Source: a virus. Taken from it: a DNA stretch of 27,565 bases. Position 1 is the stretch's first letter. Each line of letters starts with the position of its first letter. The notes under the pieces were generated by a model that worked only from the letters and a program-made list of their open reading frames with translations, was not told the DNA's origin and searched no databases. This document shows positions 7,206 to 13,913 of the stretch, piece by piece. The position numbers were made by a program, and so were the translations under genes. The stretch covers positions 1-27,565 of the IMG/VR virus record IMGVR_UViG_3300037101_000256; one strand, given 5' to 3'.

Positions 7206-8690
7206 ATGGAGAAGCCACGCCATGTTCTCTCACTCGTCCGGGTTTCCGGCAAACCTCAGATTGACCGAACCGGCATACCACGGCAATTGGAGACCATTGC
7301 CGACATCTGCAAAGAAGAAAACCTCACTGTTGCCAAAGGCGACCAATACCGCTTTGAAGGATTGAGCGGCGCATCGGTGGACAAGTTTCCAGAATATCTG
7401 GCGATGCTGGACCGGCTCTCAGATCCGAAAATATCAGGAATCGTGTTCAGCGAAGTCTCACGCCTGTTCCGCCCGGAATTTGCGGACCAACTTGCCATAT
7501 CAAAACCATTCCGTGTGAATGGCAAGCTCATGTGGTACGAAGAAGGCGTGTTGGATCTTCGCAGAGAACGGGACATTGGGATTTTTGTCAAGGCAGCAAT
7601 GGAGGCCGGGTCTCATCGAAAGCGCATCATCAAATGGACGCAATGGGGCCGGAATGAACGGCGGCGGCGTGGCGATTGCAGGAGCGATCCCTTACCCGAA
7701 GGCATGAAGTTCGTTCCGCATCCGAAGACCAAGGATGAACTTGTCACCGGGCATTTCGAGTACACGCACGATGTTCATTCTGACCGGGTGAAAGAAGCAT
7801 TCCGCCGTGTGCGTGCCGGTCACTCACTGAGCCAGATTGCACGTGATTTGAAGTTTGGGAAGCCTGGAAGACCCAACCCGAATGTTGTACGGAACGTGCT
7901 TCGTTCGCACTGGTGGATAGGCGAGAAAGCATCACTGCGGAAACGTGAGAACTACGGCTTGCGTGAAGATGGTACCATGTACGGCGGCTACCGGGCATTA
8001 CGCAAAGAACCGCTGATTGTCAGAGCGAAGTTCGATTGTCTTGATTGCCCAACACTGCATAAGGACGTTCATTCAGAGCCACTTGTTTCCCGTGAGGACT
8101 TTGAAGCTGTACAGAAGCTCCTTGATGCCGCCCACAAAACATGGACCCGGCAAAAGGACAGTTGGGGCACCGACGAATCACCTTTCCTTGGTCAAGGGAT
8201 TCTGTATTGTCAATGTGGGCGGAAAGTTTATACCAAACCCAACAAGCAAGGCGACAACATCAAGCTCTATTATCGTTGTTCAAGTCATAACAACCACAAT
8301 ACACCATGTGGCGCTCCACACTTCCATCAAGAAGAGATTGACGCTGAACTTCGGAAATGGGCTATGTTGAAGCTCACCAGCAGGTCATACTTAAACAGCA
8401 TCAAGCCGGTTGAGACGGTCACTGACCGGGAACTGATTCAACGCCAGATTGCAAGCCTTGAGAAAGTGAAGGCATCGCTGTATTCCAAGATTGGACGCCA
8501 CAAGGATGAAGCGATGTTGGACAAGCTCATTGATGAAAACCAATCTACGATTGATGAACTTCAAAAGGAATTGAAAGCAAAGCCAGTGAAGAAGGCAAAA
8601 CTTGATGTTGACAAGACGCTGAAAAGATTCGCAGCTTTCCCGACTTTGCCGCTTGCAGAACAGAAGAAAGCGTTTCGTGAGACCACTTAG
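7206..8690 (+). CDS. Large serine recombinase (integrase of the element)
   Basis: 494 aa from ATG at 7206; the ATG at 7170 lies inside the att arm and adds residues not typical of the fold. It has an N-terminal resolvase domain with the catalytic serine in VRVSGKPQ (Ser14) and RTGIPRQ. A Recombinase domain spans about 170-255 (YTHDVHSDRVKEAFRRV...SLSQIARDL...NVVRNVLRSHWWIG). A zinc ribbon follows with cysteines at about 335, 337, 358 and 368 (YCQCG...YYRC...PCG), then a coiled coil (RELIQRQIASLEKVKASLYSK). Length and domain order fit the integrases of phages and integrative elements, which join attP and attB through a short crossover. It should have inserted the element into the coat gene. 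Excision would need a directionality factor; the RHH proteins are possible but unproven candidates. Confidence 0.93.
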   Translation: MEKPRHVLSLVRVSGKPQIDRTGIPRQLETIADICKEENLTVAKGDQYRFEGLSGASVDKFPEYLAMLDRLSDPKISGIVFSEVSRLFRPEFADQLAISKPFRVNGKLMWYEEGVLDLRRERDIGIFVKAAMEAGSHRKRIIKWTQWGRNERRRRGDCRSDPLPEGMKFVPHPKTKDELVTGHFEYTHDVHSDRVKEAFRRVRAGHSLSQIARDLKFGKPGRPNPNVVRNVLRSHWWIGEKASLRKRENYGLREDGTMYGGYRALRKEPLIVRAKFDCLDCPTLHKDVHSEPLVSREDFEAVQKLLDAAHKTWTRQKDSWGTDESPFLGQGILYCQCGRKVYTKPNKQGDNIKLYYRCSSHNNHNTPCGAPHFHQEEIDAELRKWAMLKLTSRSYLNSIKPVETVTDRELIQRQIASLEKVKASLYSKIGRHKDEAMLDKLIDENQSTIDELQKELKAKPVKKAKLDVDKTLKRFAAFPTLPLAEQKKAFRETT

Positions 8691-8912
8691 ATGCCAAAGG
8701 TACAATCAGCAGCGTACAGCTTCATAGCTGTTTGCCAAACGAATATTTGGTCATCGTTGGCGAACACAAAGGAATCCCACGGTGGGCTTGGGACATTTGC
8801 ACTGAAAAGTGACTAGCAAGTTCGGCGTTCCCTGAACATTGGTCACGTCCGTGCCGCCCTCTCCGGTGCCGCCCGCAACGGAGCAAGGAGCACCCGCATC
8901 TTCCTCTGCCGT
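8691..8912. other. Intergenic, no feature recognised
   Basis: This stretch lies between the convergent recombinase and small-gene operon. The one minus-strand frame here (8722-8916) is Arg/Gly/Cys-rich and not protein-like. No convincing terminator is visible. Confidence 0.4.
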
Positions 8913-9209
8913 TCACGGGTCGGCAACATCCGGCTCATCAACGCCACGGCGGTCCATCTCGCACAAAATGGCGTAAAAAGCAGTTTCCGCCGCATGAATC
9001 GGACCTTGATTCGCAACGATCACCAGGAGGTCGTTGATCCAATGTGAATGGCTGTCGAGGCCGCAGACGAGTTCCAAGCCCAACTGCCGTAAAACATCCA
9101 AATAGGCGTCTTTCAGTTCGCCATCACTGAGCGCCGCCAACAGTTCGCTCCGCTCGTTATCCGACTGGAGAAGTTCGTTACAAAGGTCTTCAAGAAATTG
9201 GAGGTTCAT
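8913..9209 (-). CDS. Hypothetical protein, third gene of the small operon
   Basis: 98 aa, acidic and helical (MNLQFLEDLCNELLQSDNERSELLAAL...HSHWINDLLVIVANQGPIHAAETAFYAILCEMDRRG). Its start overlaps the stop of the upstream gene (ATGA), which supports translational coupling and a real gene. No family is recognised and no motif points to an enzyme. It has the composition of a small soluble adaptor or antitoxin-like protein. Confidence 0.55.
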   Translation of the reverse strand: MNLQFLEDLCNELLQSDNERSELLAALSDGELKDAYLDVLRQLGLELVCGLDSHSHWINDLLVIVANQGPIHAAETAFYAILCEMDRRGVDEPDVADP

Positions 9210-9430
9210 TGCGCTTCCTCATCGCCCTGGCGTCTTGCTTCGGCATCCCGCATATGGGCTTGCCAATTGCCCCACGCTTCGGTAGCTTCGTCGCCCCTAA
9301 AATGTAGTTCGCAGAAGTCTTGGCGCATCGTCCACACTTCTACCCAAGGCTTTCCATAGCGCTCAGACAAGTCAATGATGTCGATGCTGTCCGATTCGAT
9401 GTAAAACGTGTCCGTCAATTTGATGTGCAT
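9206..9430 (-). CDS. Hypothetical protein, second gene of the small operon
   Basis: 74 aa (MHIKLTDTFYIESDSIDIIDL...WGNWQAHMRDAEARRQGDEEAQ). ATG at 9430 has AGGAGAAGGG just upstream. It begins 10 bases after the RHH stop and overlaps the next gene by 4 bases. A beta-rich N-terminus is followed by a charged helix. The family is not recognised; the operon layout and strong ribosome site support expression. Confidence 0.55.
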   Translation of the reverse strand: MHIKLTDTFYIESDSIDIIDLSERYGKPWVEVWTMRQDFCELHFRGDEATEAWGNWQAHMRDAEARRQGDEEAQ

Positions 9431-9440
9431 ATCCCTTCTC

Positions 9441-9638
9441 CTACGGCATCAGCACCGCTTGTATTTCACGGCCAGCCACGATTGGAAGCTCGTGCTCCAC
9501 GTTGTACGCTAAATTTCTGGCGACGGCTTTCCGCAACCACGTTGTGCGATCCATCCGCATTGGGTGGCGGGCGCTGTCTATTCTGTGTAGAGTGTTTTCA
9601 TCGAGCCTCAGTACGATTGCTCTTCTCGCTTTCTTCAT
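9441..9638 (-). CDS. Small ribbon-helix-helix (CopG/Arc-like) protein
   Basis: 65 aa from ATG at 9638, with GGAG 9 bases upstream; an alternative start at 9668 adds 10 residues with no better signal. The pattern MKKARRAIVLRLDENTLHRIDSARHP...RTTWLRKAVARNL fits the RHH fold: a short strand for DNA contact, then two helices. It heads a three-gene operon (RHH, 74 aa, 98 aa) transcribed away from the probable structured RNA. As a DNA-binding protein it could repress its own operon, control the RNA, or act as a recombination directionality factor. The RHH call is reasonable; the role is open. Confidence 0.65.
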   Translation of the reverse strand: MKKARRAIVLRLDENTLHRIDSARHPMRMDRTTWLRKAVARNLAYNVEHELPIVAGREIQAVLMP

Positions 9639-9681
9639 GTATGTCTCCGTTGGTCGGCAACAACCCATCCCGCCAATCCTG

Positions 9682-10720
9682 ATAGCCGGGTTGGGCTATG
9701 TCCCAATGGATGTATTTAGATGTCCATGAAAAGGTATCTTCTACGGTGTGTGTTGCCGGATTCGACATGGCAACGTGCCCCGGAGTTGACAGATTTGAAA
9801 TCCGTGCGATCATAAAGTCGGACTTCGCAGTGCTCCTTTGGAACGGAGCCATCTGAGGATGTCTAAATAGAACGTGAGGATAGGAAACGGGCAGGTTCGC
9901 TGCGTGGAGATAACACGCTGGCGTCTGCGACTGTTCCAGCCTGGAGAAGTCCAGAGGGCGCATCTTGAGCCGCTGGCAAATTGGAACAGAAATGTTCCCG
10001 GCAAGAAATCCACTAAGACGAAAGGTGGGGATCGAAGTCGTGATAGTCGAGCTTACAGCGGTTGGAACCATCAGAACCCAATTAGCCTAAACCAGAGCAA
10101 TCTGGCACCTGAGTAACCGGGAGCGGAAGAAAGGGCGGCGAAGGCCGGGTAGCCTAAGAGCGAGATCCCACAACGAGTCTACGCAGCGGACGCTAAGATC
10201 AAGTTCCGACTCTCCCATGTCAGAACATGGTGGAAATGAGGAAAGCGGCAACGCCTGTACTCATTTCCATTTCAGCAACCCTGTCAGAATAATCAATAAG
10301 AATCCTGAGCCATGCGAAGGCCGAAGGCTGGTTGCGGAATTGGTTCAAGATTGGTTGAAAAGCAGTGCTTCGCACCGTTCCGGTTCCAGTTGAGACCATT
10401 TTGGTGGTGTGTAGGGATGAATACCGCTTCGCTGGAACCCAAAGGCAATGTGGATGCCATGAATAATTTTGTGAACCATGAAACCGGCAACACCAAAGGA
10501 TGCGGTAGCGAAACGAGTACCGGGCGATCAGTCCCACGTTGAAGACGCCATCCAGAAGGAGAACATGGACGGCCACACAGCAGACCGGACGAACATGATG
10601 CCGTGATTCTTGCGGCCCCGATTGCTCTGTGTGCGCCGAATGTGAAAGGTGATGGCGACCAGCCTTCGTGGGCGGTCTCCAGGCTTTCTAGCCCTTGCTC
10701 ACCTTCACCGCCGCCATCAC
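9682..10720 (+). ncRNA. Candidate large structured noncoding RNA (about 1 kb)
   Basis: No convincing gene occupies this gap on either strand, but it is dense in hairpins. A 13-bp long-range stem (9713-9725 with 9857-9869) includes two pairs that are G-U wobbles only in the plus-strand RNA. It encloses further stems (9748-9757 with 9769-9778, again with G-U pairs; 9832-9836 with 9845-9849). Stems 9983-9988/9993-9998 and 10092-10096/10101-10105 carry GAAA and GCAA (GNRA) tetraloops, also only on the plus strand. Others are 9902-9906/9914-9918, 9941-9945/9950-9954, 10215-10220/10225-10230, a perfect 10-bp stem 10231-10240/10260-10269, 10503-10507/10518-10522, and 10571-10580/10627-10637 with one bulge. 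A last 9-bp stem pairs 10649-10657 with 10712-10720. Size, density and mobile context recall large ornate RNAs (GOLLD, ROOL), but I cannot match it to any class. Exact ends are unknown. Confidence 0.6.
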
Positions 10721-12097
10721 TCAAGCCTTCTGCTGTGCCAACGCCTTCAGCCTTTTCCGTGTCATCTCCACGTACTCAGGGTTGAGTTCGATGCCGATGT
10801 ACGAACGGCCATTCTGTGCTGCCACCAGCAAAGTCGTACCCGACCCGGCGAAACAATCGAGGACGGTGCCACCGGGAGGACAACCGGCCTTCAAGCAGAG
10901 TTCGGGCAGTTCTGGCGGGAAGGTTGCAAAATGCGCCCCGTCGTAAGATCCCGGATTCATGGACCAGACGGAACGCCGGTTCTTTGTTTCTCGATTTCCC
11001 CACATCGCATCGCAGCGGTTGTTATCGTTCCGGTCTGGATTTCCTGAAGCGTGAACGTGTAGCTTCGATGACCTTGGCTCCGCTGCCGCATCCGCATCAT
11101 AGAAGTACTTCGCTGACTTCGTAAGCAGGAGAATCTGTTCGTGATTTCGGGTTGGACGATCTTTGACGGATTCGGGCATCACAGAGGGCTTGGACCATAT
11201 GATCTCAGAGCGCAGATACCAGCCGTCCGCTCTGAGTGCGAACGCCAGCATCCAAGGGATTCCAACGAGATCCTTCGGCTTAATGTCCGGGCCGAAATAG
11301 ATGCCTGACTTGTCAGGTCGTCGGATCTGGTCTCTGGATGGACGATTTCGGTTGAACTCTGGATTGCCCTGTAAGTTCGAGTGCTCTTTAGGGCGGATAC
11401 AATTGGTTCCATCGCCTTCGTGTGACTTCCCGGAACCGGCGTAGGTGTCGCCAATGTTGATCCATACAGTTCCATCAGGCGTCAGGACTCGATGAACTTC
11501 TTTGAAAACGGCAACCAGCTTTGCGATGTACTCTTCTGGTGTTGATTCCATCCCGATTTGCCCGGCGACTTCGTAGTTCCGCATCTGAAAATATGGTGGG
11601 CTGGTAACGCAGCAGTTGACCGATTCCGGCTTCAACGTCTTCAGCAGTGCAAGACAGTCTCCATGCAGAAGAGTGCCCTGGACTTTGCCGTATTTCGTGT
11701 CAGAAACGATGTGGAGCGGTTTCCGTGCCGGTTTGCCGAAGTGCTTCAACTGCCTGACGGTGCTGCGTAGGACAACCGGCGAGATCGTACCGTCTTCAAT
11801 CGACCTTTGAAATACTTTGGGCCGTGTCGAAGCCAATTGCCACGCCGCAATTAGGGTGCTGCGACTCGCCGGGAGTTTATCCAGGTTGGAGAGGATGAGA
11901 GGGCATTGCGAGAGGGAACGAATATCGGACGCCTCCTGGTAACTGAGGTCAATGCCCCACTCGCTCCACGTTGATTTCGGAAGATGAGTTCCGAACATGT
12001 TCGTGAGAGTCTGTCCCACCCATATGATGCTTTCAGGCGTGTCGGTGAGCCGGGAATTGATGGCTCTCACTAGGTCATGTTGCGAATCAGGCGACAT
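10721..12097 (-). CDS. Orphan site-specific DNA methyltransferase (beta class, N4C or N6A)
   Basis: About 458 aa from ATG at 12097, or 480 aa from 12163; neither start has a good Shine-Dalgarno. In the longer numbering, the catalytic motif TSPPY is at 187-191 and the SAM-binding motif FAGSGTT at 438-444, followed by IELNPEYVEMTRKRL. This order (catalytic before SAM motif) is the beta class; TSPPY is common in N4-cytosine enzymes but also seen in N6-adenine ones. The N-terminal ~150 residues are an extra domain with no recognised family. No matching endonuclease lies beside it, so it looks like an orphan enzyme, perhaps protecting the element from restriction or regulating it. Confidence 0.85.
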   Translation of the reverse strand: MSPDSQHDLVRAINSRLTDTPESIIWVGQTLTNMFGTHLPKSTWSEWGIDLSYQEASDIRSLSQCPLILSNLDKLPASRSTLIAAWQLASTRPKVFQRSIEDGTISPVVLRSTVRQLKHFGKPARKPLHIVSDTKYGKVQGTLLHGDCLALLKTLKPESVNCCVTSPPYFQMRNYEVAGQIGMESTPEEYIAKLVAVFKEVHRVLTPDGTVWINIGDTYAGSGKSHEGDGTNCIRPKEHSNLQGNPEFNRNRPSRDQIRRPDKSGIYFGPDIKPKDLVGIPWMLAFALRADGWYLRSEIIWSKPSVMPESVKDRPTRNHEQILLLTKSAKYFYDADAAAEPRSSKLHVHASGNPDRNDNNRCDAMWGNRETKNRRSVWSMNPGSYDGAHFATFPPELPELCLKAGCPPGGTVLDCFAGSGTTLLVAAQNGRSYIGIELNPEYVEMTRKRLKALAQQKA

Positions 12098-12100
12098 GGG

Positions 12101-12125
12101 GAAGGAAAGGCGGGGCCTTTCCTTC
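12101..12125. promoter_or_regulatory. Perfect 11-bp palindrome at the 5' end of the methyltransferase gene
   Basis: GAAGGAAAGGC (12101-12111), 3-base spacer, GCCTTTCCTTC (12115-12125). It ends 3 bases before the ATG at 12097 on the minus strand. If translation starts there, the hairpin would occlude ribosome entry; as DNA it could be an operator. It lies inside the coding frame if the upstream ATG at 12163 is used. Confidence 0.5.
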
Positions 12126-12284
12126 TTGTGGAAATCCAGGACGGATCGAAGGGCTGGTTGCATGGTCGCTGATCGCCAGCTTAACGCCGTTCGCCGTGGA
12201 GGTACATACTACGATGGTTAGCAATGCTGAGAAAAACGGCAACCTGAAATACGCAGGAAGGCGCTGCTTTGACGGGAACGCCGC

Positions 12285-12386
12285 CTACGCTTGCCCCTGC
12301 ACGATTCTGTGAATGCTGGTATGGCTGACCTTCAGTTTGGCGGCAATCGCTCTGGTGGACATCCCGCCAGCCGGACGCCGGGACAT
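12285..12386 (-). pseudogene. Helix-turn-helix remnant of a recombinase-like or regulatory protein
   Basis: 33 codons starting MSRRPAGGMSTRAIAAKLKVSHTS and ending IHRIVQGQA. The STRAIAAKLKVSHTSIHRIV segment matches the C-terminal helix-turn-helix of resolvase/invertase-type proteins. No catalytic domain lies upstream in frame, so this is probably a relic or a very small HTH protein. It lies in the 320-base gap between the methyltransferase and the tyrosine recombinase. Confidence 0.4.
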
Positions 12387-12429
12387 GCGCCACCAGCGGT
12401 GGTTTTGGATGGCTTTATAGACGCTTGTA

Positions 12430-12477
12430 CTTTGTAAGGACGAGGACTTTACAAAGCACCATAAGAAGTGTTATGAT
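12430..12477 (+). promoter_or_regulatory. Sigma70-type promoter with overlapping operator for the tyrosine recombinase
   Basis: -35 TTTACA (12448-12453), 18-base spacer, -10 TATGAT (12472-12477). A perfect 8-bp inverted repeat, CTTTGTAA (12430-12437) and TTACAAAG (12449-12456), covers the -35, as a repressor or recombinase binding site would. The -10 ends 6 bases before the ATG at 12484, so the transcript would be leaderless or nearly so. Confidence 0.55.
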
Positions 12478-12483
12478 GTATTC

Positions 12484-13356
12484 ATGACGGCTCTCGTTCC
12501 GGCTGTTTCCGCCCTAGTCCAACCCTCCACGCAAGCCGACACCGATGCTCAATTGATCGAACTTTGGCTCCACGGACGCAGCGGCAACACCCAAGCTGCC
12601 TACCAGCACGATATCGGCAAGTTCTTCAGCTTGGTTGGCAAGCCGATCCGGGAAGTCACGCTCCGGGACTTTCAAAACTTCGCTGACGCCATCGAAGGCG
12701 CAATCGGAACCAAGCGCCGGGTGATCGCCGCCGTCAAGAGCCTTTTCAGCTTTGCGCTGAAATTGGGCTACGTCAGATTCAGCGTTGCCGCCGCCGTGCG
12801 TGCGCCCAAGGCGATGGACACGCTGGCCGAGAGGATATTACCCGAAGCGAAGATTCACGAGATGATCGCCTTGACACCGGAAGGCCGGGACCGAATGCTC
12901 CTGCGGTTGCTCTACGCCACGGGCGGCAGGGTTTCCGAAATCTGCGCTACGAAGTGGCGGCATGTCCAAGCCAATGGCGACTCCGGGCAGGTCACGCTGT
13001 TTGGCAAGGGCGGAAAGACGCACGCCGTAGTCCTGCCAGCTTCGTTGTGGGCAGATCTCGTGGCGTACCGTGCTGATGCTGATGCTGATGCGCCGGTCTT
13101 CGCATCTCGCAAAGGCGGCGGGCACCTGGACCGCTCACAGGTGTTACGGATCGTTCAGCAAGCGGCCCGGAGAGCACGTATCCGGCGCAAAGTGTCGCCG
13201 CACTGGTTCCGCCATGCTCATGCTTCGCACGCAATGGACCGGGGTGCCGGGATTCATCTGGTGTGCGCCACTCTCGCCCATTCGAGCATTGCGATCACCG
13301 GGCGCTACCTTCACGCCAAGCCAACGGAAAGCTCTGCGAAATTCTTGGCGGTCTGA
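12484..13356 (+). CDS. Tyrosine recombinase (XerC/D-like integrase)
   Basis: 290 aa. A SAM-like core-binding domain (about 22-105; LIELWLHGRSGNTQAAYQHD) is followed by the catalytic domain with all key residues: Arg149 (TGGRVSEI), Lys around 175-178 (FGKGGKTH), His240 and Arg243 (HWFRHAHASH), His266 (LAHSSIAITGRY) and Tyr275. The length fits the Xer family. It cannot be the enzyme that made the coat-gene junctions, which have the serine recombinase's features. It may mobilise an inner cassette, resolve dimers, or be passenger DNA. Codons around 198-203 are a GCTGAT repeat (Ala-Asp)3. The predicted start leaves no room for a Shine-Dalgarno if the promoter above is used. Confidence 0.92.
   Translation: MTALVPAVSALVQPSTQADTDAQLIELWLHGRSGNTQAAYQHDIGKFFSLVGKPIREVTLRDFQNFADAIEGAIGTKRRVIAAVKSLFSFALKLGYVRFSVAAAVRAPKAMDTLAERILPEAKIHEMIALTPEGRDRMLLRLLYATGGRVSEICATKWRHVQANGDSGQVTLFGKGGKTHAVVLPASLWADLVAYRADADADAPVFASRKGGGHLDRSQVLRIVQQAARRARIRRKVSPHWFRHAHASHAMDRGAGIHLVCATLAHSSIAITGRYLHAKPTESSAKFLAV
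13072..13089 (+). repeat. (GCTGAT)x3 hexanucleotide repeat in the tyrosine recombinase gene
   Basis: Three tandem in-frame copies encode Ala-Asp repeats in the loop between the Lys strand and the HxxR motif. Copy changes would not shift the frame. Confidence 0.7.
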
Positions 13357-13376
13357 ACGCAATGATGGGTACGCCC

Positions 13377-13416
13377 GGAGTCCCAAAAACACAGTGTTTT
13401 TCGGAATGAGGACTCC
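13377..13416. terminator. Two-tier hairpin after the tyrosine recombinase
   Basis: The outer 7-bp stem GGAGTCC (13377-13383) / GGACTCC (13410-13416) encloses the inner palindrome AAAAACAC-a-GTGTTTTT (13385-13401). It lies about 20 bases after the stop. It could be a terminator using the inner T-run, or a recombinase-binding site, given the nearby tyrosine recombinase. Confidence 0.4.
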
Positions 13417-13590
13417 ATGCTCAAGGGTTATACTAACCGACGTACTGTTGGTGGGATCGGGAAGAATCAGTCCAGTGAAAGTTTCAACAAAGGTACTCCG
13501 GGCAAGATTCCAGGGCCGGGAATCCACAACAGTTTCGATGCGCCGAAGAATTTTCTGAAGGGGTCCTATCCCGCCAGAACTGGCATTCTG

Positions 13591-13625
13591 ATTCCGGGTC
13601 ATTTTTCGGTGCGACTACCCGGAAT
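13591..13625. promoter_or_regulatory. 9-bp inverted repeat upstream of the restriction-modification operon
   Basis: ATTCCGGGT (13591-13599) and ACCCGGAAT (13617-13625) are perfect complements separated by 17 bases, 68 bases before the RHH gene that leads hsdM. The form fits an operator for a dimeric RHH protein or an attenuating hairpin. Together with 13377-13416 it accounts for most of the gene-free stretch 13357-13692. Confidence 0.4.
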
Positions 13626-13692
13626 CGCAGTTCCCTCCGGGTTTCTGTGGGAAGCCACCAATCAACAATTGGCAAGAGGTACACTGGTGCTC

Positions 13693-13908
13693 ATGGCAAA
13701 GCGGACATCGGCATCTGAACCACCGAAGCGCCCTTACAAGACAACGGGACTTCATCTGCCAGCGGACCTATGGGAATTGCTCAACAGGCTTGCTTTTGAG
13801 CGGGCCAGGACCAAGGGCGGTAGGGCGTCAGCATCAGCGATCATCGTTGAACTGATCGAGCGCCACCGCAAAGAACTCGAAAAGGAACTGGCTTCCGCAA
13901 GCCGCTAA
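13693..13908 (+). CDS. Small RHH-type protein leading the hsd operon
   Basis: 71 aa from ATG at 13693 ([33 protein letters not shown]...[22 protein letters not shown]). The [23 protein letters not shown]...[13 protein letters not shown] pattern fits the ribbon-helix-helix fold. A longer frame from 13417 covers inverted repeats and is not protein-like. AGAGGT lies 15 bases upstream. Only 5 bases separate its stop from hsdM, so it is probably cotranscribed and may control expression of the restriction system. No toxin partner is adjacent, so an antitoxin role is unlikely. Confidence 0.7.
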   Translation: MAKRTSASEPPKRPYKTTGLHLPADLWELLNRLAFERARTKGGRASASAIIVELIERHRKELEKELASASR

Positions 13909-13913
13909 CCGCC

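Noticed and set aside
5351-7252. A 633-codon minus-strand frame crossing the left junction
   Set aside because: It runs across attL, the coat tail in the wrong phase and three real gene starts. Only its last 166 codons (5851-5351) have a good start and sensible composition.
9598-10071. A 157-codon minus-strand frame
   Set aside because: It overlaps the start of the RHH gene and the structured region, has no family-like pattern, and its length is explained by chance.
10419-10542. Small plus-strand ORF starting MNTASLEPKGNVDAMNNF
   Set aside because: The AGGG is directly against the ATG, leaving no normal spacing, and the frame coincides with hairpins of the candidate RNA.
9682-10720. Group II or group I intron
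   Set aside because: I found no domain V-like hairpin with an AGC/GUUC pairing that fits, no reverse transcriptase or homing endonuclease, and no clear P7/R-S core. A covariance search could reopen this.
13693-13908. RHH gene as antitoxin of a toxin-antitoxin pair
   Set aside because: The next gene is hsdM and no toxin-like gene is adjacent on either side.
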